From positions 683,960 to 747,959 of the forward strand of contig MU394053.1 of the NCBI GenBank assembly GCA_022578605.1: DNA of 64,000 nucleotides, written 5' to 3'. A program made the translations under genes and the position numbers. This document shows positions 38,710 to 52,062 of this stretch, in pieces. The notes under the pieces were generated by a model that saw only the letters and a list, made by a program, of their open reading frames with translations, was not told where the DNA came from and made no database searches. Source of the stretch: Camillea tinctor (lineage: Eukaryota; Ascomycota; Sordariomycetes; Xylariales; Xylariaceae). Every line of letters begins with the position of its first letter. The stretch's first letter is position 1.

Positions 38710-41700
38710 AATTGGTACGATTAACGTGAGTGATAGATAAGTGGTGCTGGGTGAACTTTGTCAGATCATGCAGCTTCAATTATCCAGAAGCCTTGGCTTG
38801 GGTGACCGCGCAGTAGATATCTGTTCCTTTCACTGTCGTCCGATGTCGTGCGAGTATTTGAGACAAGAGCTGAGTCGATCTGTAGGTCAAGCTCAGTCGA
38901 TAATGCAGCCTACCGCACGTGCAAGTAACACAAGGACGCTCAGCCGGGTTTCGCCTGTCTTTCGCCTGTCGGGAATCAGACGGGAGTGGCGAGATAGGTT
39001 GCGTCGTCCTCGTAAGTAAGCTGAAAGTGATGAGCAAGTTGGCTAGTGTTGGCTACTCATGTACAACGAGTTGTAGAGTCGAGGCTGCTGAATAACTAGA
39101 AGGTAATAATGTTTTCGTCGAAGCTGGGGTAAACCAGGAGGATTTTAGAATTGCACACGCCTCAGGGGTAACGCACAATTCCAGATGAATCCAGACTTCT
39201 TCACCAGCGCTCGGCCTAAGAACGAGATGAAGTACAGGGGTCGTACCGGACACTAAAATCCTTCAGCCCTCGGTTCGGCACCTTGGGCGTCTGAAGCTTT
39301 GTGTCGTCCAGGACCTAGGTATGAGTGACAACTAGGTTAAGCGAAGCCTAGGACTGAGACGATGTTTCGAGGAAGCCGGGTGAACAAGTATCCGTCTGAC
39401 CACAGACCTGAACCCGAGCTGAGCAAGATATTGATTTTTTGAAAGCCAACTAAATCGGTACGTTAGAAGTCAAGACAAATTTGGGTTCGAGGAGAGTTGG
39501 TTTAAGCTTGAGGGGGGTGCCATACGCGTAGAATTATTCTGACCCAGTGGTAAACACATACACACATGTAACTTAATTGTTGAACAAGCTGTCTTAGGAG
39601 GGGGGTATCGTCTAAACGGAAGCAGATGCGCGGGAGAAAAAGCAAGGGTATCGCTGTAGAATGCTGATGATGCAGATGCTGTCGGATGTCGAATACAGGT
39701 AATGATACAAACACGACGATACAACAAAGACACAAGACGCCAGAATGAACCTATACCTCACGATCTGATGAGAGATATGACAGATGACTAAAAGAGCATC
39801 CGGGGCAGAGAGGCAGCAAAGGGGAAAGGGAACGAGAACAAGAGACGGTATTAAGGAGAATAAATTATAGATAAATGCTAGTGGACAATTGGGAGTAGGA
39901 GGGAGTCGTGTGTTTTGGGACGGGGTTCTGATCAGAGTATGTATCTGATGCCCCTGGTCCTGGTCGTGGTCCTGGGTCCTGGTCCTAGTCCTTGAACAAG
40001 CCTTGACTTGAGGTGTGGATCTGCCGAAGCCACTGCAACCGTGTTGTCTGGGGTATGCTGTGGATGTAGGGTTGTCATGACGGATTGATTAGACCCATAT
40101 CAGGCTTTGAGGGCTCCAGGGTTGGCTTGTACGTTATGTAGGTACGTATATGTATATGGCCAGGACAAGAAGCCAGCCCCCCACCCGATGCCCCCATACC
40201 CATGTCCACGCCTTGGTTATGTATCAACGTTTTGACGAGGTCAAAGCAAGCCACCTTTTTTTTTTGCTAGTGGTGGGTATTGATCATGATAATAATGGTG
40301 GCGACGATGAAAAATGTCTAACTTATCTATCTGCTGTGTTAAGATGTATGTATGTAATGTAGTTAACCTAGTTTGTAATAGGTATGGTGTAGTAGTCGTG
40401 ATGGTGGTGGTGGTGACGATGGTGTATACATTTTTCAAACCCTTTGTCTCTCACACACTTACACATACTTTATCTGAGAGGGGCGGGAAAGACTACTATG
40501 CGTCTGTGTCTACACTAATGTCTAGCGCCTGTGTCTGTGTATACGCGCGTATAAGTAAGGTACCGTACCGGTGCCCGTCCGGTCTGTGTAAGTGGCAGTG
40601 GCAGTGAAGGTAAAGTGAGGTTTGTAATGTGTTTATGTGTCAGACCCGCACAAAGTGTATCTCCAGTTAGTCAAGTCAGTCAGTTCAGTCAGTTCAGTCA
40701 GTCAGCCAGCCAGCTAGCCAGCCAGCCAGCCAAGCACATACCGACTTTACGGAGTATCGTACATACATAACAACGCGTGTCTATGTATCATCGCGTGTAC
40801 ACTTACTACTACTACACATGAGATAGTAACAAAAGGGAAAATGTGACAGCTAGGAAAATAATAATAATAAAAATAAGAGAGTTCGGACGACGGTTCAATT
40901 GTTCGTTGTCAGCAGTGGGAGGTTGGCTGGAGATTGCGAGGTCGATCAAGCCAGAGTTTGGTCGAATTTGGAGTGTTCAAGAGTTGTTGTAACAGATGGC
41001 ATTGCAGGGATTGACGATGTGCCTTGACAGCTTTAAGATCCGAGCGTCAAAGAACTTCGACCGGGGTGGTTGCAGCCAAGCCCAAAGTCGAGGATCACCG
41101 GGGACCGGAATCCCTAAATGCCTGGTTCGCGTCGGTGGGTTTGAGAGAGACAGAAAGAGAAAAGAAAAAAAAAAGGTGTAGGTAACTAGGTGTGTTGGGG
41201 TGTGGATTGTAGATAGTGGGTTTGTAAGTTCGTGTGTGTAGTCAAGTTGTGATGTAGTAGGTTGGTGTATATGTTTAGGAAAAGGGAGAGTTAGTAGAAA
41301 GACAGAGAGAGAGGGAAAGAGAAAGAATACAAGAATACATGTAATAAGGGATACGGTTGTGTTCAGTTGGCAGAAACCTTACTTTACTCTATCTTACCTT
41401 CCCTATCTTACTTTCCCTCACCTTGTTTAGCGTACTATCATCTACAACCACATCTCTACACCAGACTTACACCAGTCTACACTAAGTAGAGACCGTTTAA
41501 AAATGTGGATTAGGTAATTACCTATACAGTACAGACACTATACGGATTGGTACTAACCAGCACACTAACCACCAAAAACTACCTAAGCTGTCATGTGTGT
41601 TACTGCAGTTTTCCCACTTGCCAGCCCACCTGCAACCCACCTACCACGAGGTATTGATAAAGTGGAACCATATGGCTTATACACTAACACTAGCTGCTTA

Positions 41701-44700
41701 GCGTAGTTTCCTATCTCCCCTCTTGTTTCTCTCTCCCTTTCACTTCACCTTCACCTTCGCCTTTACCATCACAACAAGGTCGAACAACTCTGAACCCACC
41801 CCTCCAGCTCCCCCCTAATGTCGGGATTTTACATCGGCGCATTATCGATAATGTGTAATCTACGATCTGCATATCTCTTTTCTCTTTTCTGCTTCTTTTC
41901 TTTCTCTTCGTATCCCATTTCTGGTAACCTACATAACCACATAGTATGCACTTATACATATCTCGTCTCTCATGTTAATTTCTACATACGAGGTTTGAAC
42001 CAGGCACCTATATATTTATACAAGTCGAATTATGAATTCTTTTTGATTTAGGTACTTCCTTAAACCCAGTCTTTTTTTTTTTCAACCTTTCTCTTCGAAA
42101 AGCAAAATAGCATGAAACAAGTACTAGCAGAAAACCCGAAATAAAAAGAAAATCAAAGAAAACAAAATTAAAAAAAATCACAGGGTGTTCGAGTTAGATG
42201 ACAGAGTAGAAGCGAACGCAACGATAGGATTTGCGCACAGACAATGAAAGACAGATTGACGAATTACAAGATGGTAACATCGTGGGGGAATTGTATAATT
42301 TGTGGTGTATCGTACATCAGATTGGCAATGTAAGTGTCCGGTTTAGGAATTCCTTTCCTCTCACACGCCTCCCCCCCCTTTTCTTTCTCTTGTAGGTTTC
42401 CCAGGCAAATTACTCGAATCGATCAATCGGTTATTTTCCTTCTTCTTGATCGTTTTCATATTGCTCATCGACTCACACCACGCAACACGTGCCTCCGCGT
42501 GGCTCGAGTTCGTCGGAATGGCTATAAGAAGAAAAGTCTAAGTTACTAAAATAAACCAACCCAAAAACAAAAACAAATTCGAAGTCTGAGCTTCGCACGG
42601 CAATCTCCTCTCTTCGGAGATCCCTAGCTCAAGCGAGCGACCTCGTCACGGGAATCGCGAAATCATCCTCGTCGGTTCCAAAGTCTGGACCCTAATCAGC
42701 ATCTCTTCTTTCCCTTTCCTGTCCTGTTTCGTATATTCAATTTTTCTTGGCCACAGGGTTCCCTCTTACAAAGTGATGTGGGTATGGTCAAATCCGAAAC
42801 ATATCTAGGGTACAATCACAATTAGCTATTTTCTTTTTCTCGATGCCTTTTTCGTGTCTTTGCTTTCCGTTTCTGATTCTGATATCGGCCTAGTGTAGCA
42901 TTGGAGTTTAAACATGCATACAGAGCACATTACATATATGTACGTATCTGCATCAGCACTGACTAGTACCTACATACTAATCTGTCAACGAAAAGGTTCA
43001 TATCACGAAATGATTAGATGGTCGTGATGAGAAGAAAAAAAAAGTGAAAAGGAAAATGCAAGAGATTGTTTATCTTGCCGTGTGCTACATCACTTTGAAT
43101 TAGCAATTATGATTCAGCTCAAGAATTGAACGCCATTGACCAGCATCAACAACAACGCTTATACATACACTCTCCCTCACTTACACCAAATGCCTACCTA
43201 GTTTTTTTTTTTTTTTTCCCCAACAAGAAACTACAAACACACTTGTCTGTCTGCCTGCCTACACCAGACTAGCCGTCAGGATAAGACGAAAATGATTGTC
43301 AAGAAAGGGAGGGAGTATGCATAGGTCCGTGGGTTTGCGGGGTTTCCGTCATTGATGTGCCTTCGAGCCGTGTGTGCGTGAGCGAGCCCGAAAGTGTCTG
43401 TGTGCCTGCATCCGCGGAGTGTGATTCGATATTGGATTTTCTAAGTTGGGACTCTTGCTTCTCTAGTCCGCAATTTCACCATGCCTCTTTTCTCTCTCTC
43501 CCCCTTCCTTCGAAACGAGGCGAACGATAGATAGAAAGAGAGGGGAGGGGCAAGCAGACAAGAGATGGTTGTCAAGGTCCCTTACCCTTTTTTTTACCCC
43601 ACTAGATGAAGATTTGTATATGTGATAAGGGGTCGAGATCTGGTATTTGCGATGGGATGGATGTGATATGCATTGAATCTATTTCTTGATTTTTACTTTC
43701 ATGCTTCTTTTGAAACGGAACTTCATTCAACTCCCGAACCCGACAAGGTCCATAAAATCCCCCCATCTCAGATATGGAAATATTCACGGGTCAGCAATGG
43801 TGTCAATATCTTATTCCCAACAATGCGTTACCTAACCGCCACAGCAACATCTAATCTAATCATGCTTGTGACTACACTAGAGAGGGCCACCCCCCGGCAG
43901 GAAAACTCAAAATTTTCAAGAATCCAACCGGGGAATAAAGAAAGGGAACAGGTACAGGGATTCCCGTGGGCTGCGCCCAGACCAGGAGTTGGTGACGGGG
44001 ACGGGGAAGCTAACAACTACATAACACATCTCTGTTAAGGTAAGGGGGGTGTGTCTAAGTTATGTCACTGAAGGCTCGACGAAGCGGGGTTTTTTATCTT
44101 ATGAAGCACATTACCGTAGTCAAGATATGTAGACATGATACATAAGCACATCTTGGCAGTTGTCATAAACAAGGTCTAAGAGGGGACGGGCGGGATGGCA
44201 TAAGATGATTGGGGGAGGTGAGAATGTCTTACCCTATTCATAATCCGACTCGATTCATGATTTGTCCATCCATCCTTTCTCCCTTCCTCCCCTCGCTGCC
44301 TCGGCCGCCGGGAGAGAGACAAGATAAACCTGGAAGAGGAAAGGGAGGACGGAGGAAAAAAAGGTGTTTTAGTTCCCGCTATCACAACAATGCAAGTTTG
44401 GCTTGGCCCACCCTCTTTCTCTGTCTCTCGTGGCCATGCTTGTCTTCCACATTCCGCTTTTCTACTTACTTTACCCCACTTCCCCTTCCTTCGACCCATC
44501 ACCTGACTGGCGTGACGTGACTTCTTTGATTGTTGGAGCTACCAATGTAATATATCCCAGTCTGGAGGGACGGGACGGAGAAGGAGGATGTTTCTGTGCC
44601 TTGATTTGTTCAGACACACGGTTGGTAAGAGAAAAGGGAAAACGGGACGGGGTGGATGGAGACGGGAAGAAAGGATGGAAATGACAACAACGATCGTGAT

Positions 44701-47700
44701 GATGATGGACGATGACGATAATGACGAAGGTGACGGCAACGAGCGGGCTGGCGGGCTGGTAAGGACGACGGCGGTGGCGGTGGATAGCGATGTACAGCGA
44801 ACAACACACCTACTTACACCACCACCAAACATACGACATATCTGGATCCTCTCTATGTATAGGTATGCCCCATACAAACACATCTCAACTACATCTCCAT
44901 AACCACACACACATACATACATACATACATACATGCGTGCGTGCATAGTATACACTTACAACAATGACGGATGAGTTCAATCCAGTCTTGGCAAGCCTGT
45001 GTAAGTGTAAGCAGTGTAAGTGAAGAGTCTGCGCCCTGCATCATCGTCAGATATACCGTATGTATGTATGCACCATCGACGTCACACCGAAACCTCATGT
45101 CTTCGTCTCGAGCTTAAGACTTTCCCTCCCCGCTCATTGTCTCTTTTTCCCCGTGTATCCGATTCTTTTCGGACGCGTGTCTCTGTCTCCCTCCCTTCAC
45201 TCTCTGTCTTGCACCCCCCGCTTCTCGAAAGGATCCTAGCCTAAGGTGGTAGAGAGGGAGGGTATCCGCCGCTTGTGCTACTGCTACCGCCGTCGCCGCT
45301 GTTGGCGCGCCTCCAGACCGACTACTTGCGGAAGACCTATAACCGTCACCGCCATATAAGCCCGAGAGAAAGAAGAAGAAGAAAAAAATCAAGTGGTCGC
45401 GTGAACAAAAAAAAAAAAAAAAACGTAGGCGCGCCAAACTAGAGTGAGAGTTCCAGAACACGAAAGGTAGAAGGAAAAATGGCCTGGCATCTTGGTCGTG
45501 ATACTAGCGCGTTGACAACGAATACACCCGACGGAGTATACTACCTCACCGCGTCGACGATAGATAGAATATAGATGGGGCCCAAACTACTACTGGAGAC
45601 ATGTCAAAAAAAAAAAAAAAAGTGGCAGGCAACACGAAAAGAGAACGATGACCGACTAATTCGGATCGTGTTTCTTACGAGAAAAGCAGAATCAGGAAAG
45701 ACGGGGGCCCCATTAGGAATCGGTAATCCACAGTTTCTTGCACACGTTTTCCGATATATCACATTACCTTCAAGGATTTTTCTTTTTCTTAGGTTGCTTT
45801 TTCTTCATCACGGTGAAGATTGCATTTTTCTTTTTTTTTCTGCAACTTTCTCGATCTGCTATATCGTCGATGTCGAACTTGTAAGGGGAGTAATATAGAC
45901 TAGTCCAGGATCAGTTAATTTATCTAGTTAGTGGTAGCTGCGGTAGTTGAGAGTTAGTTCGTCACACTAATATATTACACTAGGTTAGGTTGTGCATAGT
46001 AGGTAGGAGTTATATGTTACCGCTATATTGACCAGACAAGTTCACGATCCAACTAAACCTAGCGCAACGCGGAAACCCGACAAGGCGTTTATCGCATCTC
46101 ATCACCTCGCATCGCGTCGCATTCACGGGGTGAATACTTACATACAGAAAAAACATCTCTACTACTATATATGTATGTAACATGAAACATTTTCCGTTTC
46201 TTTTTGAGGTTATATTCCCTGCGTATATGTGTATGTTATAATATATAACTACGTAAGGTGGTGTCATACTGAGGAGGTTATATGTATAATTGATGTACGA
46301 AGTATGTAAGTTCGCCCATCAACGTTTTACCGTTCATGCATGCATCAATCAATGCATCTCCTAGTTCGGGATTTTAGTTTTTTAGTTCCAACTTCTCTCT
46401 TCCCCCTACATATCTACAACGTGCTACTAACGCATACCGTAGGTCAAGCAACCAGCCCAGCCTATCTAAATCCCTTCCTCACCCTCTTTACGGAAAGTAC
46501 ATTATGTAGTGTATCTATTCTTCATGCACGCCGACGGAGGTTTTTTTTCCTTTTCTTCTTTTCTCTTTATTTATTAGCTTGGTATGCTAGGACCGGTAGT
46601 GTCGCATACATAACACGAAACTACATGTTTTCGAGTATAGTTGCTAACCTAGGTTTAAACCAAGCCAAGGTCCATCAACTAACCTACACTACACTACAAT
46701 ACCGTTCAAGGCCCCCCTAGTCTGTCATCCGAAAAGGGGAGACACAAGAAAGAGAAAAAAAAGGGATAGATCACATTTTCCTATAAAGGTAAAGGCTGGG
46801 AGACAGGGCAGGGGACAGAAACATAGAGAGAGAGATTGGTTCTTTACCTAGTTTGGCCTCGTACATACATGAACTAAACCAGGGGGTTTATAGAGAGACA
46901 GACAAGTTTGACATCGACACGGGGGCAGACGAATTCTTATTATGTAGCTACCTAGGTAGGTATGAAAAAAAAAAAAAAACATCAAAAAGCTAACTAGGAG
47001 ATTATTTTCCTACATGCATACAGGAACCACCATAACCTACATACATAATACATACCCGTCCCAAGGTCCTCTTCTAAGTGAACGAATAAGAGCAGAAATA
47101 ATTGCCCGAAGTTCAAGTTTGAGCTTTTCTGCATTAATCTAAGCCGGTCCCTTGCCTCCTAAGTTTCTTTTTTCCTTCTTCTCTCCTAATGTAAGATACT
47201 AGGTTAGTTAGGTTAGTATATCCCGTCTGCGCGATCACCAGTCCGCATCTTTTCTTTTGTACTATGATTTTCATTCCTTCTTTCTCTCTTCGGCCTCCCT
47301 GCCCTTCTCTCTCTCTCTCTCTCCATAATAATAGAACCCTACATACATCTTAGAACCTACCCTTATTACGTAGTTGAATTGCCCAGATCCCAGACGGCCT
47401 CTCTGTAACAAGGTCTATTAGTAATTCTCGCTTTCTCCTTTCTCCGAATTGCGCGTCAACCGAAAGAACCGAACCTATTTATATCTATATAGAACATCTG
47501 AACACGAGCCATACGAGGTATATCTGTAGGGAATTTCGACGTTTTGTTTGGAACAGTTAAGGTTTTTGCTTTCTATATCTCGGGTTTTCACTCCTATACA
47601 TAGTAATAGATTCGCGAGGAATGATGCCACCGCTCTGCCATTCCGGGTGGAGCCCCCCTTACCCTTACCCTTCCCCTCCAAACCTCGGGGAGTATTTCCA

Positions 47701-48185
47701 GCGCGATTATATAGTACCTACACCAAGTTCTCTAACTTCGCCCACTTCACGGTTTAGCTTAGCTATCCAGGCAGGTAAACCATAAGATAGGTCACATACC
47801 CCATGGCGGTCAGGCCTGTCAACATAATTTCCTTTACCCTCGCTCTCCAGCCCCAAGGCCAACGAACAGTTCATAAGGAAACATGTGTGCATGTGCAAAG
47901 CCGAATTCCGTATGTGTGTAGGTAGGGTAGGGAAACGCGGCTGCAGTACAGGTAGTACCCTTCCAATATGACCTCTTTCTTTATCTCTTTATTTTTATTT
48001 TTCGCTTTTGTTTATCCCCTTGCCAAGGTGCCATTGGACCTCAGCTGAGCTAGGTTACGTAGGTGGTAGTAGTAGAGTAGGTAGTAGGTATCTAATATGA
48101 CATTGAACACGCACATACACGTAAACACACAACGTCAGTGCGAGGACGCATGTCGCAGATGCCGTCATCGCCAACGACGTCGTCA
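38710..48185. other. About 9.5-kb gene-poor stretch
   Basis: No coding gene is supported here. Content is microsatellite- and homopolymer-rich: GGTCCTG repeats (about 39953-39993), a CAGT/CAGC tandem (about 40668-40731), (CATA)n (about 44914-44936), A-runs near 45410 and 45607, and one TACCTAGGTA (46949). Short open frames occur on both strands (such as 43673-44038 plus, 44588-44902 plus, 45114-45461 minus), but their products are low-complexity or lack any motif. A possible small terminal exon at 42629-42691 (minus) is mentioned as a finding. The 5' flank of the hypothetical gene at 38709 lies at the left end, and the HisRS 3' flank at the right. Long non-coding RNA or regulatory roles cannot be judged from sequence alone. 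Confidence 0.5.
40668..40731. repeat. CAGT/CAGC imperfect tetranucleotide repeat
   Basis: Runs of CAGT(T) pass into CAGC units, ending CCAGCCAAGC. Intergenic microsatellite. Confidence 0.7.
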
Positions 48186-50064
48186 TCACGACTGCGTCGT
48201 ATTTGCTGGAGCCGTTGCTGCTTCTACCTGTAGGCCATCTGCACCGTTGGTCACCTCTTCCAGCTCGCGCCTCTGCTTTAATCTCTGCTTGAGTTCTTCT
48301 GCGACCTCGCTAAGATTAACGAGCACGCCGTCCTTGTCAGGGTGTCCCTCGGGAAGCCCCATCTCCTTTATTCTTACTTTGCCTTGCGCAAGTTCGTCTT
48401 CGCCAAGCACGACAGCGAACGGAACGCCGTTCACCTCAGCAGCCTTGAACTGGTTAGGTAATTTCGGCTTCACTTTGTAGAGGAACTCAGCCTGCGAAAC
48501 AGTTGCGCGTATTAGCTAGTGCATAATTATGACCATCACGACACATCGGGAAAGAAAACTAACCTTGAGGCCTGCATCCCATAACGACGCACAGACAGAA
48601 ATGCGTTCCTGCAGTAGGCCAGTAAAGCCCTTGCCACCAAAAGCCATAACATAGGCGTCGATTTCGTTCTTCCGTACCTTATCTAAGCTCTTATCCGCCT
48701 TCATTCTCTCATTGATGATAGAGAATATTCGATCGACACCAAACGAGATACCCACGCAGGGTATCTGGTTCTTGCCCGAGAACATGCCTACCAAGTTGTC
48801 GTAGCGACCGCCCGCAGCCACACTACCAACACCAATGGTGGGATCTGATGAACGGTCCTCGTCGGGATCTGTAGATGCCTTGCTCTTCTTGTTTTGCGCG
48901 GGCGCTCCTGGGGTGGAAGAGGGTGCCGATCCTTCGGTGACAACCTCGTAAATGACGCCAGTGTAGTAGTCTAACCCTCTTGCCAAGCTCAGGTCAAACG
49001 AGACGGCGTCCAGAACCTTGAAGCATTCCAAGTAGGAGAACATCAGTTCCAGGTCGGCCATGCCCTGCTTCATGGATTCGTTCGCAGATAGCTCGGGGTC
49101 GCTCTGTAGTTTGGCCAAAAGATCCTTTCCACCTTTCAAAACCACCCACCGGCCGATCTTGTCGGCTATCTCTCCATCCAAGCCCTTTTCCTCCGTCATC
49201 TCCTTCCGCACTTCTTCCCAGGGCAGCTTGTCCAACTTGTCAACAGCGGATGAGATGGTTCGTATCTTATCGTCCGGGACGCCGCAGACTTGGAAGATGC
49301 CGTCGAGGATTTTACGGTGGTTGAGCTTGACGGTAAACGTGCCTTTCCAACCTAGGGCGTTGAAAACTTCGTTTATAATACGAATGATCTCGGCGTCGGG
49401 AAGCATGGGGTCATAAGTGCCGGCGATATCGAAATCGCACTGGTAGAACTCTCGCATGCGACCCTTGGTCATGGCAGGCTGATCTCTTCGGTAGACTTTG
49501 GCGATGTGGTAGCGCTTGATGTTCTGGATCTGCTTGTTCATGGCGAGCCATCTGGCGAAGGGTACGGTTAGGTCGTATCGCAGAGAACACAGTTCACCTC
49601 CCTGGTCGGCCAGGTCGTATATGAGCTTGCTGTCCTCGCCATACTTCCCAGCAAGAATCTCCTTGCGCTCAAATACGGGAGTGTCGAGGGTGACTCCGCC
49701 GTGGCGCTTGAAGACATCGGTGATAACGTTGAAGATCCAGTCGCGGATAACCATGGCCTGGCCATCCCCTTTATTAATGAGCTTTGGTGCTTCGGGCAAA
49801 GAGCACACGGGTGGGGAACTCACAGTCCTTGGTCCCCTTAGCCGTCTTCAGCTCGAATTTTGGGGCTTTTGGAGCCATCTCGGAAGAGTGAGGCTTTGGC
49901 TGTGGGGTGGTGGTAGAGAAGGAAGAAGAGAAAAGCGCACTCTGCGATGGGTAAATGGAAGTCGGAGTTGAAATCAGAATGGAAGGAATGGACAATCTAG
50001 CAGTGATAATATATTGTATCGGTTTGGTGAGGGTCCGAATGCGGCAAAGATGGGTGAGGGTCAT
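48186..50064 (-). CDS. HTS1: Histidyl-tRNA synthetase, cytosolic and mitochondrial forms
   Basis: Class II aminoacyl-tRNA synthetase charging tRNA-His. Exons: 50064-49824, 49768-48564, 48491-48186 (583 aa from the first ATG). The first 62 residues ([20 protein letters not shown]...) are basic and Ser/Thr-rich without acids, a mitochondrial presequence. The second in-frame ATG at 49878 ([18 protein letters not shown]) gives the cytosolic form. Class II motifs: motif 1 region [16 protein letters not shown]; motif 2 [10 protein letters not shown] with [18 protein letters not shown] upstream; His-specific [15 protein letters not shown]; motif 3 [11 protein letters not shown] to [12 protein letters not shown]. 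An Ala/Ser-rich insertion lies between the last two. The first intron (55 bp) uses acceptor ATAAAG, selected because it restores [16 protein letters not shown]; a nearer AG would break the phase. The C-terminal anticodon-binding domain spans the last exon. Confidence 0.95.
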
Positions 50065-52062
50065 CCAGACGGTATCTACATATGAGAAAGGGGGATGAGA
50101 AGGGGGGAGATGCAGAGGTGATGGTTCTGAGTTTATTTACAACCTTAACTACCTTAGCCTTAGGTAACCTTAGGTACCTTATCTTTTGGTGTGTGAGTCA
50201 AAAAAAAAATCGAATTGGTGGAAAGTTGGAGGAAGGTACCTTACCTGACCTTACCTTACCTACAACTACTAAATTTTTTGTGCAGCCCTTCTGCGAGGCT
50301 GAGAAGGAGGGGTTTGATTTTATCATCTCTGATTGGCCCAATTAGATCGTCATGGAGGGGTAATGGAATTACCATCTTTATCTTTACATTAGTGCATGGA
50401 TTTCCCTAGTCCACTTTTTTTTTACACTTACACATTCGTCTTACACCACGAACATCCCTAGAGATATACATCCTTATTCGTCATCTTGTTTTTTTATAAC
50501 AACTGTGTAAAACAAAGAAAACTGTGTCGGTTCCATTTGATATCATGCTAATCTTGTCGAGAATAAGAGGGTGGTAATATTGCTCAGTGATTGCCCTGAC
50601 CTTGGGGCTTCTATGAGCACATAGTAGTATAACCCCTTTGACGTATCATATCAAATATATTTCCTGCTATAATTATATATTTCATCCTACCTTTTCATTG
50701 AGTCTGTTGTGGTAAACATAACGTAGTCAATTGATGAAGGAAATAAAATGTTCCGACTGATATCAAATACGAACTTACGAAAATTATGAAGGTCCGGTCC
50801 CGTCTTAGAGATTGGTTCTAGATAAATACTCTAGTATGATAGTCTCCCAACTTTTCATAGGGACAACACGAAAGGAGCCACTTCCTTAATCATTGGGTTT
50901 CACTTTAACAATGCGATCTTACGAATAAAACAACTGCGGTCAAAAACATATATTAACTTCGAAGGATGTTCCCTAGGCTCATAGTTAGTGAATTAGAATA
51001 TAGACTTCTTCTTGAACACGGTAATTTATTGCTCGTCAATTCCCTTTATACTATCGAAAGTCGCTCCCCATCACATCATATAAAATGTCCATATAAACAT
51101 ACTGAGCCGGTTATATTCTACCTTGTGTTATATATGAGAAACTTCCACAGTACTAGAACCTATAGCACAACTCCCATTCCCACACTTAGAGAGCCCTAAG
51201 CAACACCTGGCATCTTACTCCTCTAAGCTAACCTTTCCTTTTCTTGCTCATTTTATTCCAAAACGATCACTCTCCTCAAAGCCTTCACCATGTTAGTCAT
51301 GAGGTAGAGTGAGAGCGAGATAGGCATCACGTCGGAGCAGAAGAGATGTCTGTATAAGTTCCTAAACTTCACTGTTAGGTGCTAGAGCTTGATAGCAAGT
51401 TAATGATATTGTGTGCTCTGTACGGGGTAATGTTGACGACTGGTTGATATCTTGTCTGACAATTTTTTAGGCATACTAAGGGCAGCAGTACCTAGGCCAT
51501 ATACTACGAGTTGCTCTCCTATATTGTTGATGGAATGCTGTAGCCGTAGCCGTAGCCGCACACCCACCGACCAAGGACTGCATACTTTTACTTCCTATAA
51601 CATGATACAACAATGTAGCTCTTTGCTATTGTATAAGGGGCTATAAAACATAATCATAAGAATGATCCACTAATGTGATGATGCGTACCCAGGTGCTACT
51701 AAGACTCAAAAGGGAGAGAAGGACGAGTTTTTATATCAATACCATTCCCAGATTCATTATATTAAGAAACCCGCCATTTTTAGCCCTCAACATTTCCTTT
51801 GCTCTGAATCTCACCAATTCGGCTAGAAGTAATCTTTCGTAGATGTAATACATGTAAATCCCGGCAATTCTCACGCCCGTAAACGTGATACGTTCTCAAG
51901 ATCCGTACATTCCGTAACCTGTATCTATACCACGATCCATGAACCCTTAAACCGCTTCCCGAAGCCTCCTTATATCCCAGCAGAGAAGCAACCTTAAACC
52001 TACCTCCTCCCCCTCCCCATCCTCCAGATCCAAAACCCCCTCATCCCTTTACCCCCTTCCCC
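50065..52062. other. Intergenic
   Basis: Contains ACCTTA repeats immediately upstream of the HisRS gene (about 50145-50265) and AT-rich sequence to 51000. No coding exon or RNA gene is supported. Confidence 0.6.

Noticed and set aside
40996..41181. Short plus-strand frame MALQGLTMCLDSFK...
   Set aside because: 60 codons ending in a Lys run in microsatellite-rich DNA. No motif or linked exon.
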